From Ruminococcus sp. (GTDB lineage: Bacteria; Bacillota; Clostridia; Oscillospirales; Ruminococcaceae), in the NCBI GenBank assembly GCA_024403935.1, contig JAKSQV010000010.1:1-46526 (forward strand): DNA of 46,526 nt, given 5' to 3'. The position numbers and the translations under genes were made by a program. Shown here one piece after another: positions 8,820 to 17,482 of this stretch. Within the stretch, counting starts at the first letter, position 1, and each line of letters starts with the position of its first letter. Below the pieces are notes generated by a model that was given only the letters and a program-made list of their open reading frames with translations, made no database searches and had not been told where the DNA came from.

Positions 8820-8887
8820 CGGATTGCCACTCAAAAAAAGGCAGGCGGACAGGAAATTTGTAGGCCTGCACAAAAATCCCACCCATA

Positions 8888-9766
8888 TTACAGGCTGTTA
8901 TTATCCCCGACGGACAATCCGCCCTGCATCAGCCATTGCATATCCCCGGGCAGCTCCGACTCCACTGTAACAGTCTCGCCCGTCAGAGGCAGACTGAAAC
9001 TGAGTCTGCCGCAGTGCAGAGCCTGCCTGTCAATATCCGAAACAGAGCCGCCGTACATATCATCTCCTGCCAGCGGATGTCCTATATGTGCAAAATGCAC
9101 GCGTATCTGATGTGTACGTCCTGTCTCAAGCCTTATCTCAAGCAGGGAATACCTCTTGTTGAAGGATATGCGCTGATAATGCGTGACAGAAGGTCTGCCG
9201 TCCTCACGGACACAGCGCAGTATCACGCTCTCCTGCTTCCGTGCAATGGGCGCATCTATCGTGCCTGCTTCCTCAGTGATGCCGCTGACTGCCGCATAAT
9301 ACACTTTCTCGCAGCTTCCCTGAAGCAGATTCGCGGCATGAGCATCCTTTGCGGCAATACACAGCCCCGATGTGTTCCTGTCAAGACGATTCACGGGACG
9401 GAATGTCAGCTCAGGGTAAAGATACGCAAAATAATTTGCAAGAGTATCTCCGCGGTGACCGTGCGACTCGTGAACAGGCATACCGGCAGGCTTGTCAAAC
9501 ACAACAAGGCTGTCATTCTCGTACGCTATCGGCACACGAAGCAGAGGATTCGGCTCTGCCGTACTGTTTTCGCCCATGTCCAGAATTATGACATCCCCTG
9601 CCCTAACCATGTCGATGCTCCGTATCGGCTCTCCGTTACAGGTGATACCGCCCTCGCGGTGCTTGAGCTTTGCGAGAAGCCGCGCTGATACGCCGTTTCT
9701 TCCGCGCAGGAAGTTCCTGACGGATACAGGCTGTTCCGTATCTACCGTAAATCTGAGCTCCGCCAT
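8888..9766 (-). CDS. RluA/RluD-family 23S rRNA pseudouridine synthase
   Basis: A 292-residue enzyme with an N-terminal S4-like RNA-binding region (about 16-64) and the catalytic block VNRLDRNTSGL, whose Asp129 attacks the target uridine. Further family motifs are VFDKPAGMPVH near 90-99 and ETGRTHQIRVHFAHIGHPLAGDDMYGG near the C-terminus. The family isomerises uridines in 23S rRNA; the exact site cannot be read from sequence. It begins 4 nt after the membrane protein gene upstream, so the two are probably co-transcribed. Confidence 0.9.
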   Translation of the reverse strand: MAELRFTVDTEQPVSVRNFLRGRNGVSARLLAKLKHREGGITCNGEPIRSIDMVRAGDVIILDMGENSTAEPNPLLRVPIAYENDSLVVFDKPAGMPVHESHGHRGDTLANYFAYLYPELTFRPVNRLDRNTSGLCIAAKDAHAANLLQGSCEKVYYAAVSGITEEAGTIDAPIARKQESVILRCVREDGRPSVTHYQRISFNKRYSLLEIRLETGRTHQIRVHFAHIGHPLAGDDMYGGSVSDIDRQALHCGRLSFSLPLTGETVTVESELPGDMQWLMQGGLSVGDNNSL

Positions 9767-9770
9767 TATC

Positions 9771-10583
9771 TCACCCCGTCCGTCCGAGCTCCCGCCGCAC
9801 CGCTGAACGCGCGTACTCGTCCTCTTTTATGAAAATTGATATGCCCGCCGCATACGCTGCAGCAAGTTCAGGCAGGAATACAGGCAGTCCTGCCACTGTT
9901 GCCATCGGCAGGGCATAAACTGCCGCAAGCGCGAGCGGAAGCCGCTTTCTGCCGCGCATAAAGCCTATCGACATAAACGCGCATGAGAGTGCTCCCCTCT
10001 CGGGATACTCCGCGAGCAGAAACGGCACAGCCATTGTGCTGAGACGTGCTGCAAGCCACAGGACAACAGATACAGCCGCAAGTATCAGCGCATCCCATGC
10101 GGCAAACAGTTCCCTGCTCCCTCCGCCGTCAGACACGAGCGTGAGGGCGTATGCTCCGAGAAGTGCAGCAGGTATGAGCACGACAAAGCATATCAGCCTT
10201 CCTGCCGCATACGCCGCAATGCTGCGGCGGCGGAATCCTCCGCTCAGCAGGAGCTTCGATACAGAAGGCTCCTCAGCTTCGTCAGTGACAATGCTCCTCA
10301 GCTTCACAGCCGCCGCGCATATCAGCGGAGCTGTAACCGTCCAGCGCAGAAGCGCAAGTACTGCCGCGATGATAAACTGTCCTGCAAAGCCGCCGAAAAG
10401 CTCGATGGGCTTCATTGCGCCGAAATAGAGAAGCAGGCTGAAAGCCGCCGCCTCTCCGAGACGGAACAGCAGGCATACTGCCAGAGGCGGCAGACAGGCA
10501 AGCAGCAGCTCTGCGCGTCTGCCGCGTATGCGCCGCCTCGTGTAGCCTGTCAGTTCCCATATACTCACGTTCTCACCCCACAT
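9771..10583 (-). CDS. Polytopic membrane protein of unknown function
   Basis: I do not recognise this protein. Its 270 residues contain about five to six hydrophobic segments (for example LLLACLPPLAVCLLF near 27-41, FIIAAVLALL, FVVLIPAALLGAYALTL and ILAAVSVVLWLAA) separated by Arg-rich loops. It is Ala/Leu-rich with many CpG-rich codons. A GTG codon five residues in (10568) has GGGGTGAG just upstream, while the ATG at 10583 has no clear site, so the true start may be the GTG. It lies 4 nt before the pseudouridine synthase gene. Confidence 0.7.
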   Translation of the reverse strand: MWGENVSIWELTGYTRRRIRGRRAELLLACLPPLAVCLLFRLGEAAAFSLLLYFGAMKPIELFGGFAGQFIIAAVLALLRWTVTAPLICAAAVKLRSIVTDEAEEPSVSKLLLSGGFRRRSIAAYAAGRLICFVVLIPAALLGAYALTLVSDGGGSRELFAAWDALILAAVSVVLWLAARLSTMAVPFLLAEYPERGALSCAFMSIGFMRGRKRLPLALAAVYALPMATVAGLPVFLPELAAAYAAGISIFIKEDEYARSAVRRELGRTG

Positions 10584-10613
10584 TCAATGTTAGTATGTGA
10601 GGTTTCAGGTATT

Positions 10614-11261
10614 TTATTCCGAATACTCAGGTCCGTCTTCCTCTATTCTCTCATAGGGACAGCCGCCGAGTATCTCAAAGCACTGTGAATTGAGCCACAT
10701 CTGCGCCGTGACGATGATGTCAAAGCCGCCGCCCGGCTCCGTGATTATCTGCGAGGGCGTATATTTCGGTATCCCGAAGCCTGCAAGCATATTTGAGATG
10801 ATTCCTGCATGGGTGATGAGGGCGCAGTGGGTAAGTCCGCTCTCCATCATGTCGATGATGATGTTATGAAGCCCCGTGTATGTTCGTGCTGTCATCTCCT
10901 CAAGACTTTCACCCTTGGGCGGACGTGCATCCTTTCCGCCGTGCAGCCACGACTTATAGTCATCACGGTTGATGAGCTCGTCAACGCTCTTGCCGTCAAA
11001 CTCGCCGAAATCAAGCTCACGGAAATCATCCACGGGGACTATCTCAGTCTCGGGGAAGAGTATATCCGCTGTCTCCCTGCACCTCAGAAGCGGCGACGTG
11101 TAGACTCTGTGTACGGACGGGTAGTCGAACTCGTCCATCTTCGCCGCAAGGTCGGCTGCTCCCTTTGGAGAGAGCGGCATATCCGTCTTTCCGATATATA
11201 TTCCTTTTTCGTTTGCCTCGGTAAGACCGTGGCGGATAACACTTATCCTGTAACCTTTCAT
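10614..11261 (-). CDS. Histidine phosphatase family protein (phosphoglycerate mutase-like)
   Basis: A 215-residue protein with the phosphohistidine motif IRHGLTEANEKGIYIG near the N-terminus, the second catalytic region DDFRELDFGEFDGKSVDEL and the late His in ALITHAGIISNML. The family covers phosphoglycerate mutases, cobalamin biosynthesis phosphatases and general phosphatases; the substrate cannot be assigned. The start at 11261 is chosen because GGGAAGGAG precedes it at a good distance; an upstream ATG adds 11 residues without a site. Confidence 0.88.
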   Translation of the reverse strand: MKGYRISVIRHGLTEANEKGIYIGKTDMPLSPKGAADLAAKMDEFDYPSVHRVYTSPLLRCRETADILFPETEIVPVDDFRELDFGEFDGKSVDELINRDDYKSWLHGGKDARPPKGESLEEMTARTYTGLHNIIIDMMESGLTHCALITHAGIISNMLAGFGIPKYTPSQIITEPGGGFDIIVTAQMWLNSQCFEILGGCPYERIEEDGPEYSE

Positions 11262-11376
11262 ATTCTTCTCCTTCCCATTATGCAAAAATGCCAAAAACAG
11301 GCTGATTTTTTATAACTGTTGGTAATTCTTACAAATTGGACCGTAAAATCTCTCTGTAATTCCATAATTCAGCATA

Positions 11377-11405
11377 TTTACAAGTTATACAGTATGTATT
11401 ATAAT
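11377..11405 (+). promoter_or_regulatory. Promoter of the XRE regulator gene
   Basis: TTTACA (11377-11382), a 17-nt spacer and TATAAT (11400-11405), about 63 nt before the start codon. The region is AT-rich and also lies upstream of the divergent phosphatase gene, so a regulator bound here could affect both. Confidence 0.75.
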
Positions 11406-11468
11406 AATATTATGGCAAAAATATACTTAAAGTATCTATCATATATTCTTTATTAGGAGGGAATCCCC

Positions 11469-12200
11469 ATGAATTCAGATTTCGCGCGTATCATTACTCT
11501 TCAGAGAAAAGAACGTCATATCAGCCAGAAGCAGGCTGCCGCAGATCTCGGTATCTCACAGGCTCTGCTCTCTCATTACGAAAAAGGCATAAGAGAATGC
11601 GGTCTGAATTTCCTTGTCAAAATAGCCGACTATTACAATGTTTCATGTGACTATCTGCTCGGACGTACTCCCGAGCCCGAGGGCAAGGTCATCACCATTG
11701 AGGATATTCCAGATGATGACGGCAACAACACTCTCAAGATGCCTTCGCCTGAGATAATCAACTTCAACAGACGTATAATCAACAATTCCATAAGCCTTCT
11801 GTTCTCACTTGCACAGAAGGCAAACAGTATCACACTCATCAAGGAAGTCTCATCGTACCTCATGCTGTCTGTGTATAAGCTCTTCCGTATCGTTTACAAC
11901 GCGAATCCCCACAACGACCAGAAGCTCTTCCGCATTCCCAAGGTAATTGCCAACGACAGCGCAAACGCCATAATCTCCATGAGCGAGGCTGACATCAAAG
12001 CCGCTTCGAGCGGAATGGCTCTCGACGGAAACGACTGTATCGACAACTTCGATACCCTGTACATAACGACATCCACACTGCAAAAGGACTATGCCCAGTA
12101 CTCGTCATCACTGCTCAATCTGATAAAGCGGAGCGAGGAGAGCATTGCCCGTACACGTTCCAAATACCACAGCAACAGCGAAAGCAACCGCGGCTATTGA
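11469..12200 (+). CDS. XRE-family transcriptional regulator
   Basis: A 243-residue protein. Residues about 7-64 form a Cro/CI helix-turn-helix (ITLQRKERHISQKQAAADLG, then ISQALLSHYEKGIRECGLNFLVKIADYY). The remaining roughly 170 residues are mostly helical with no domain I can name, so the signal it senses is unknown. AGGAGG lies 7 nt before the ATG. The gene is monocistronic: it has its own promoter and a strong terminator at 12221-12246. Confidence 0.88.
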   Translation: MNSDFARIITLQRKERHISQKQAAADLGISQALLSHYEKGIRECGLNFLVKIADYYNVSCDYLLGRTPEPEGKVITIEDIPDDDGNNTLKMPSPEIINFNRRIINNSISLLFSLAQKANSITLIKEVSSYLMLSVYKLFRIVYNANPHNDQKLFRIPKVIANDSANAIISMSEADIKAASSGMALDGNDCIDNFDTLYITTSTLQKDYAQYSSSLLNLIKRSEESIARTRSKYHSNSESNRGY

Positions 12201-12220
12201 GCCGTTCATACAGCACATTT

Positions 12221-12246
12221 ATCCCTGCTTCGGCAGGGATTTTTTT
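12221..12246 (+). terminator. Terminator of the XRE regulator gene
   Basis: Perfect 8-bp stem with a TTCG tetraloop followed by seven T residues, 20 nt after the stop codon. Confidence 0.92.
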
Positions 12247-12272
12247 CGTCCCGAGCCTGTGGGGCAGTCAGG

Positions 12273-12710
12273 TCATAGCTGCCGTGAAGCGTTCATGGCT
12301 ATCTGTATCATATTTGCATTGATCTCGCCTGAGCCGAAGTGTCCTGTTGTCTTATCAACCGAAAGAATAAGCTGTATACCGCGCATCTGCGGAGTATTGC
12401 TTACAAGCTCCACAAGCTCGGCTATGCTGCACATCGTGTAGCCCGTTCCCATATCATCAGCAGTTTCAGTATTCGGGAATATCATGAAATAGTTCCCGTC
12501 AGATTTCGGAGCGATAACGAGCTGCATATCAAAGCCGCCGTCCGAAGCCTCTATCGCATCGCCGGTAACAGCCGCGAGCACCTTCTCGTCATTCTTCATC
12601 ATCTCCGCAAGCTTGAGTCCGACAGCGAACTCAAACGACTGACCGTCATAGTCTTCTTTTATCCGCGTTATCTTGCGGAACAGTGCCACCAGCTTTTCAA
12701 CATTGGTCAT
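12273..12710 (-). CDS. Hypothetical protein, possibly SseB-like
   Basis: A 145-residue soluble protein with no signal peptide and no membrane segment. The layout, with a central NYFMIFPNTETADD and a C-terminal ELVELVSNTPQMRGIQLILS stretch, resembles the SseB N-terminal fold, but the match is by eye and weak. The ATG at 12710 is preferred over an in-frame GTG four codons upstream because GGTGAT lies just before it. It is convergent with the XRE regulator and has no partner gene on its strand. Confidence 0.6.
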   Translation of the reverse strand: MTNVEKLVALFRKITRIKEDYDGQSFEFAVGLKLAEMMKNDEKVLAAVTGDAIEASDGGFDMQLVIAPKSDGNYFMIFPNTETADDMGTGYTMCSIAELVELVSNTPQMRGIQLILSVDKTTGHFGSGEINANMIQIAMNASRQL

Positions 12711-12863
12711 AGTATCACCCACATTAATAAGATATGTTTTTCCGTCAACTGCTCAGCAGTCCGTTTCAATGCCCCACCAACCGGCGATCATTGAGGACAC
12801 AGTTATTATATCATACACAGGCACTTATGTCAATTTTCAGGGACAGCTCCGCCGCCCTGACAT

Positions 12864-12891
12864 AAAAAAACTCCCGGCAAAAAGTCGGGAG
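12864..12891 (-). terminator. Terminator of the 2-oxoacid oxidoreductase operon
   Basis: On the minus strand a GC-rich 6-bp stem (12891-12886 with 12876-12871) is followed by seven U residues (12870-12864), 10 nt past the stop of the gamma-subunit gene. Confidence 0.85.
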
Positions 12892-12900
12892 CTTTCGTTT

Positions 12901-13434
12901 TTATGCATTCATGCCAAGCTCGATAGCCTTGTAGTTGTTGGGAATGAGTGCTGCCTTCTTCGGGGGCACTACCTTCTCGATAGCCTTCTTCATGGTATCA
13001 AGTGAGCATATCTCGGTCTCCTTGAGGAGCTTGCCGAGGAGAATGATGTTCGATCCGCCCTTGAGAGCGTTGTCGTCAGCCATCTGCTGTGACGGGATGC
13101 CGTACAGCTCGATGTCAGTTCTGTCGGTGGAAGCCTCGATCATGGTGCTGTCGAAGAACACCTTTCCGCCGGGCTTTACGTCCTTGACGAACTTATCAAA
13201 TGAGGGCTGGTTCATTACCACGAGAATATCGGGAGTGAGTACCAGCGGAGAGCCTATGGGCTCATCTGAGATGCAGACTGAGCAGTTGCACGTACCGCCT
13301 CTCATCTCGGGACCGTATGACGGGAGCCATGAGAGCTCCTTGTTGTCCATAAGTCCGCAGTATGCGAGTATCTTGCCGGCGAAGAGTATGCCCTGTCCGC
13401 CGAAGCCTGCGAGGAGAATTTCAGTTGTAGCCAT
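12901..13434 (-). CDS. 2-oxoacid:ferredoxin oxidoreductase, gamma subunit
   Basis: A 177-residue protein with the family start ATTEILLAGFGGQGILFAGK and SWLPSYGPEMRGGTCNCSV. In the Kor/Vor type of oxidoreductase this subunit contributes to coenzyme A binding. The complex oxidatively decarboxylates a 2-oxoacid to an acyl-CoA with ferredoxin as electron acceptor. Its ATG overlaps the beta-subunit stop by one base (TAATG). The substrate (2-oxoglutarate, 2-oxoisovalerate or similar) cannot be fixed from sequence alone. Confidence 0.9.
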   Translation of the reverse strand: MATTEILLAGFGGQGILFAGKILAYCGLMDNKELSWLPSYGPEMRGGTCNCSVCISDEPIGSPLVLTPDILVVMNQPSFDKFVKDVKPGGKVFFDSTMIEASTDRTDIELYGIPSQQMADDNALKGGSNIILLGKLLKETEICSLDTMKKAIEKVVPPKKAALIPNNYKAIELGMNA

Positions 13435-14204
13435 TATTCGTTTCCTCCTTCTGCGGGAAATACTCCCTCTTCAACGTCCTTGTATACGCCGAGAGGATAA
13501 TAGGGGATCATTTCGTCCTGAAGACGCTTGATAGCCTCGAGAGGTGTGAGTCCCCAGTTTGTCGGGCAAGTGGAGAGTACCTCAACGATAGAGAAGCCCT
13601 TGCCTGCCTTCTGGTTCTCGAAAGCCTTGCGGATAGCCTTCTTTGCAGCCTTGATGTGGGGAACGCTGTCAACGGCAACACGCTCAGCATAAGCTGTACC
13701 TGTGAGCTGTGAGAGCATCTCGCACACCTTTACGGGGTAGCCTGCGAGCTGAGGGCTTCTTCCGAAGGGAGTTGTCTGTGTTACCTGACCGGGGAGAGTG
13801 GTGGGAGCCATCTGTCCGCCTGTCATGCCGTAGATCGTGTTATTGATGAAGATAACAACGATGTTCTCGCCTCTTGTTGCGGAGTGAACTGTCTCAGCAG
13901 TACCGATGGCAGCAAGGTCTCCGTCGCCCTGATATGTGAATACGAACTTGTCGGGATTTGTGCGCTTAACGCCTGTTGCAACAGCCGGAGCACGTCCGTG
14001 AGCAGCCTCGATCATATCGCAGTTGAAGTAATCGTAAGCCATTACTGAGCAGCCAACAGGACATACGCCGATAGTATTGCCCTCGATGCCCATTTCGTCG
14101 ATGACCTCGGCGAGTATGCGGTGAACGATACCGTGTGTACAGCCGGGGCAGTAATGTGTAGGCACATCAATGAGTGCATGGGGTCTTTCAAATACAACTG
14201 ACAT
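13434..14204 (-). CDS. 2-oxoacid:ferredoxin oxidoreductase, beta subunit (ThDP-binding)
   Basis: A 256-residue protein with HYCPGCTHGIVHRILAE near the start and the thiamine diphosphate/magnesium motif GDGDLAAIGTAE followed by NNTIYGMTGGQ. This subunit carries ThDP and an iron-sulfur cluster in related enzymes. The motif order and length match Kor/Vor beta subunits. Overlapping starts and stops with both neighbours (TGATG upstream, TAATG downstream) indicate coupled translation of a stoichiometric complex. Confidence 0.92.
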   Translation of the reverse strand: MSVVFERPHALIDVPTHYCPGCTHGIVHRILAEVIDEMGIEGNTIGVCPVGCSVMAYDYFNCDMIEAAHGRAPAVATGVKRTNPDKFVFTYQGDGDLAAIGTAETVHSATRGENIVVIFINNTIYGMTGGQMAPTTLPGQVTQTTPFGRSPQLAGYPVKVCEMLSQLTGTAYAERVAVDSVPHIKAAKKAIRKAFENQKAGKGFSIVEVLSTCPTNWGLTPLEAIKRLQDEMIPYYPLGVYKDVEEGVFPAEGGNE

Positions 14205-15262
14205 CAGAGTGTACCTCCTATTCTCTTTATCTCTGCAAGAACCTCAGCAGGTGTCGGGATAACGCCGCCTGTTCTTCCGAAGAACTCAACAGGCTTTGAG
14301 CAGTTGATAGCGAGCTTTATGTCGTCTACCATCTGTCCCATTGACATCTCCACGCTGAGGAGAGCCTTTGCGTTCTTTGCAGCCTCGTTTATCTCCTTTA
14401 CAGGGAAAGGCCACAGTGTCTTGGGACGGAACAGACCTGCCTTGATGCCCTGCTCTCTTGCAGTGTTTACGGCAGACTTTACGACTCTTGCAGTAGCACC
14501 GAATGCACAGAGAAGGATGTCGCAGTCCTCAGTGAGGTAAAGTTCAGCCTCTGTCTCGGTCTCCTTGATTATCTCGTATCTCTTGTAGCGGTCGATGATT
14601 GACCTTTCAAGCTCATCGGGCTGGAGATAGAGTGAATTGATGATGTGGTGATCTCTTGCGTTGTTGTGGCCGTTTGCAGCCCATCCGCTCTTATCGTAAG
14701 CATCGGGGTTGATCTCGGGGAAGGAAACAGGCTCCATCATCTGACCGAGAAGTCCGTCTGCGAGGATCATTGCAGGCATACGGTACTTGTCAGCGCGGTC
14801 GAAAGCCTTGACAACGTAGTCAACCATTTCCTGAACGGAAGCAGGAGCGTATACGAGAAGCTGGAAGTCACCGTGGCCGAGAGCCTTTGTAGCCTGCCAG
14901 TAGTCAGCCTGTGAGGGCTGGATGCCACCGAGACCGGGGCCGCCTCTCTCAACGTTGATGATAACAGCAGGAAGATCTGAACCTGCGATGTATGATACGC
15001 CCTCGCTTTTGAGTGAGATTCCGGGTGAAGAGGATGAAGTCATTGCTCTTACACCTGTGGAAGCAGCACCGAGAACCATATTGATAGCAGCGATCTCAGA
15101 CTCAGCCTGAAGGAATACGCCGCCTGCCTTATGCATACGCTTTGCCATATAAGCGGCAAGCTCAGTCTGGGGAGTGATCGGGTAGCCGAAGAAGCACTTG
15201 CAGCCTGCTCTGATAGCAGCCTCAGCGAGAGCCTCGTTACCCTTCATAAGATTTCTTTCCAA
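14204..15262 (-). CDS. 2-oxoacid:ferredoxin oxidoreductase, alpha subunit (VorB/KorA-like)
   Basis: A 352-residue protein beginning MERNLMKGNEALAEAAIRAGC, then FGYPITPQTELAAYMAKRM and TSSSSPGISLKSEG. This is the pyrimidine-binding half of the ThDP site plus the C-terminal transketolase-like domain. It most resembles subunits annotated as 3-methyl-2-oxobutanoate oxidoreductase VorB. The start is a TTG at 15262 with AAGGAG 9 nt upstream; the next Met (residue 6) is too close to no alternative site. Confidence 0.9.
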   Translation of the reverse strand: MERNLMKGNEALAEAAIRAGCKCFFGYPITPQTELAAYMAKRMHKAGGVFLQAESEIAAINMVLGAASTGVRAMTSSSSPGISLKSEGVSYIAGSDLPAVIINVERGGPGLGGIQPSQADYWQATKALGHGDFQLLVYAPASVQEMVDYVVKAFDRADKYRMPAMILADGLLGQMMEPVSFPEINPDAYDKSGWAANGHNNARDHHIINSLYLQPDELERSIIDRYKRYEIIKETETEAELYLTEDCDILLCAFGATARVVKSAVNTAREQGIKAGLFRPKTLWPFPVKEINEAAKNAKALLSVEMSMGQMVDDIKLAINCSKPVEFFGRTGGVIPTPAEVLAEIKRIGGTL

Positions 15263-15293
15263 AGCTTAACAGCTCCTTTCAATAACTTTCAGT

Positions 15294-15500
15294 TTACTTT
15301 TCGATAACGATTGCACAGTCAGGGCACATAGTAGCGCACATTGCGCAGCTTATGCAAGCCTCCTGATCGGTACACTCAGCGTAGAAATATCCCTTCTTGT
15401 TGCGCTTTTCCTTCTGGAGAGCCACTATCTTCTTGGGACAGGCAGCGGTACAGAGTCCGCATCCCTTGCAGCGCTCGGTAATAACCGTCATTTTCGCCAT
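15294..15500 (-). CDS. 2x[4Fe-4S] ferredoxin subunit of the 2-oxoacid oxidoreductase
   Basis: A 68-residue protein with two cluster motifs, CKGCGLCTAACP near the start and CISCAMCATMCP near the end. It would pass electrons from the ThDP site to free ferredoxin. The ATG at 15500 has AGGGAG 8 nt upstream, better than the in-frame GTG three codons earlier. It is the first gene of the four-gene order delta-alpha-beta-gamma (KorDABC type). Confidence 0.9.
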   Translation of the reverse strand: MAKMTVITERCKGCGLCTAACPKKIVALQKEKRNKKGYFYAECTDQEACISCAMCATMCPDCAIVIEK

Positions 15501-15557
15501 TCTTTTCACTCCCTTCGCAAAGCTGAATATTGTAAGCGGTGTAACCGCATTTCTGTG

Positions 15558-16220
15558 TTATTTATCCCATACGGGCTTAACGTAGACCTTTACAGGCATC
15601 ATGCCTTCTCTTGCCTCAGAGCCGCAAAGCTCCTCGGGGAAAGTCGTAAACGCAAGCGGAAGTCCTGTCCTTGCGGCGACCTCCTCAGCAAATCCGCGTG
15701 ACCGCTCCACTATCTCCATAGTTGTCTCGCAGCCGAGATTTGTGTTGTTGACAACAGCGGTGTGCTTCATGCGTGAAGCCGTCTCTATCTCGTACATCAG
15801 CGTTACAGCCTCATCAGCAGTAGAGGTGAGCGTGCGCCGCTGATTGATGACATAGAGCATATCTATTTCGTCAGCGAAGTTTTCAAGCACTGCTTCGGCA
15901 TATCTTCCGAGAGCGGTAGCACCTGCGTCGTCGCCGCCGACATCAATGATGAGGCAATCCTCATTTATTGCGAGCTGCTCCACATCGAACTGTATCGACG
16001 GAACATCGAGATTCGAGTCGGCAAAATCAGGAGCAATGAGCTTGATTCCGATTTTCTCGAACAGCTCCCTGAAATCGGCACTACGCAAGCACGGGTTGAC
16101 AAGGTCGAGGTCTACGACTGCGACCTTCCTGCCCTCTTTGGCTGCCTGCATGGCAAGATTGACAGAGAGATTGGTTTTGCCGCTTCCGTAGTGACCTGTT
16201 ATGATTGTTATTTTTTTCAT
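15558..16220 (-). CDS. MinD/CobQ-like P-loop ATPase
   Basis: A 220-residue protein with a deviant Walker A GHYGSGKTNLSVNLA near residues 8-22, VAVVDLDLVNPCLRSADF and DCLIIDVGGDDAGATALG. It belongs to the SIMIBI class (MinD, ParA, CooC, NifH-like). It has no membrane-targeting helix that I can see, so cell-division MinD is unlikely. It lies directly upstream of the 2-oxoacid oxidoreductase genes on the same strand; a role in their maturation is possible but only inferred. The start at 16220 has GAGG upstream. Confidence 0.8.
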   Translation of the reverse strand: MKKITIITGHYGSGKTNLSVNLAMQAAKEGRKVAVVDLDLVNPCLRSADFRELFEKIGIKLIAPDFADSNLDVPSIQFDVEQLAINEDCLIIDVGGDDAGATALGRYAEAVLENFADEIDMLYVINQRRTLTSTADEAVTLMYEIETASRMKHTAVVNNTNLGCETTMEIVERSRGFAEEVAARTGLPLAFTTFPEELCGSEAREGMMPVKVYVKPVWDK

Positions 16221-16342
16221 ACTGTTCCTCATTTAGGCTTAAAAAATCCTGCAAATTTAATTATACCACTTTATAATATTAATTGCAAGTCTTTTTTCCG
16301 TGATAATATCCTGCGGTCATGCGTATCCGCTCGCCGCAAAAG

Positions 16343-16370
16343 AAAAAAGCTCCCTGACGGGAGCTTTTTT
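16343..16370 (-). terminator. Bidirectional terminator after acpP
   Basis: Symmetrical structure: a 6-bp GC stem with a 4-nt loop, flanked by six A and six T residues. It lies 5 nt past the acpP stop and closes the whole fatty acid cluster. Confidence 0.9.
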
Positions 16371-16374
16371 AAGA

Positions 16375-16608
16375 TTATTCCTCAGTATTCTTCTCGATGT
16401 AGTTAACGATGTCGTTTACTGTCTTGATCTCCTCGACAGCCTCATCGGGAATTGAAAGGTCATACTCATCCTCGATAGTCTGGATAAGGTCTACGATGTC
16501 GAGAGAATCTGCACCGAGATCCTCCTGGATGTTAGCCTCGGATGTAACGGCATCCTCTTCAACGCCGAGCTGTTCTACGATGATCTCCTTGATCTTATCA
16601 AATACCAT
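16375..16608 (-). CDS. acpP: Acyl carrier protein
   Basis: A 77-residue acidic protein with the phosphopantetheine attachment motif [11 protein letters not shown]; Ser35 is the modified residue. It carries growing acyl chains between the Fab enzymes. GGAGG lies close upstream of the ATG. It is the last gene of the cluster, 64 nt after accA, whereas in many Clostridia acpP sits near fabH or fabG. Confidence 0.95.
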   Translation of the reverse strand: MVFDKIKEIIVEQLGVEEDAVTSEANIQEDLGADSLDIVDLIQTIEDEYDLSIPDEAVEEIKTVNDIVNYIEKNTEE

Positions 16609-16672
16609 ATCTTTTTCCTCCGTTTCTTTTATTTAAGCCCTCCTGCACCTGCATGAGAACAGAAAAACGGTG

Positions 16673-17479
16673 TCACTCTGTGAACTCTCCGATTTTTCTA
16701 AACTTAGTATAACGTTCTTTCAGTAAAACGTCAATATCTTTTTTACATTTTTCAGGAATTTTATGTAACAAATATTCCTTGATATTTTCTGAAATTTTGT
16801 CTAAATCGTTATGTGCTCCGCCGAGAGGCTCCTCAATGATGGTTTCTGCGACCCCGAGACGCACCATATCCTCAGCCGTTATCTTCATTATATTGCAGGC
16901 TTCTTCCTCGCGTTCAGCATCCTTCCAGAGAATGCTCGCAAAGCCGCGCGGTGATATTACCGAATACTGTGCGTTCTCAAGCATGGCAAGCTCATCGCAC
17001 ACGCCGAGTGCAAGAGCTCCTCCGCTTCCGCCCTCACCGAGCACTATGGAGATTATCGGAGTGCGCAAGGTCATGAACTCTGCGATATTGCGGGCAATAG
17101 CCTCGCCCTGTCCTCTTTCCTCCGCAGCAACTCCGGCATACGCGCCGGGAGTGTCTATGAAGCATATAACAGGTCTGTGAAACTTCTCCGCCTGTCTTGC
17201 GAGACGCAGAGCCTTTCTGTATCCCTCGGGAAGCGGCATTGCAAAGTTGCACGCCTTGTTCTCGTCGATGTCTCTGCCCTTGACCTGTGCAATGACAGTC
17301 ACGGGAGTACCGTCGAGCGAGGCGATACCTCCGATAACAGCCTTGTCATCACCGAAGGAGCGGTCGCCGTGCATCTCATAGAAATCGCTGAATATCAGCG
17401 GTATATAGTCGTTTATGGTAGGTCTGCCCTTTGTATGGACAAGCTTCAGGCGTTCCCACGCAGTCTTTTTTTCGTCCAT
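16673..17479 (-). CDS. accA: Acetyl-CoA carboxylase carboxyltransferase subunit alpha
   Basis: A 268-residue protein with KGRDIDENKACNFAMPLPEGYRKA in the middle and the crotonase-fold segment SIVLGEGGSGGALALGVCD. With AccD it moves the carboxyl group from biotin to acetyl-CoA, forming malonyl-CoA. It begins 3 nt after the accD stop, so expression is coupled. It is somewhat shorter than the E. coli subunit, as is usual in Firmicutes. Confidence 0.95.
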   Translation of the reverse strand: MDEKKTAWERLKLVHTKGRPTINDYIPLIFSDFYEMHGDRSFGDDKAVIGGIASLDGTPVTVIAQVKGRDIDENKACNFAMPLPEGYRKALRLARQAEKFHRPVICFIDTPGAYAGVAAEERGQGEAIARNIAEFMTLRTPIISIVLGEGGSGGALALGVCDELAMLENAQYSVISPRGFASILWKDAEREEEACNIMKITAEDMVRLGVAETIIEEPLGGAHNDLDKISENIKEYLLHKIPEKCKKDIDVLLKERYTKFRKIGEFTE

Positions 17480-17482
17480 CCG

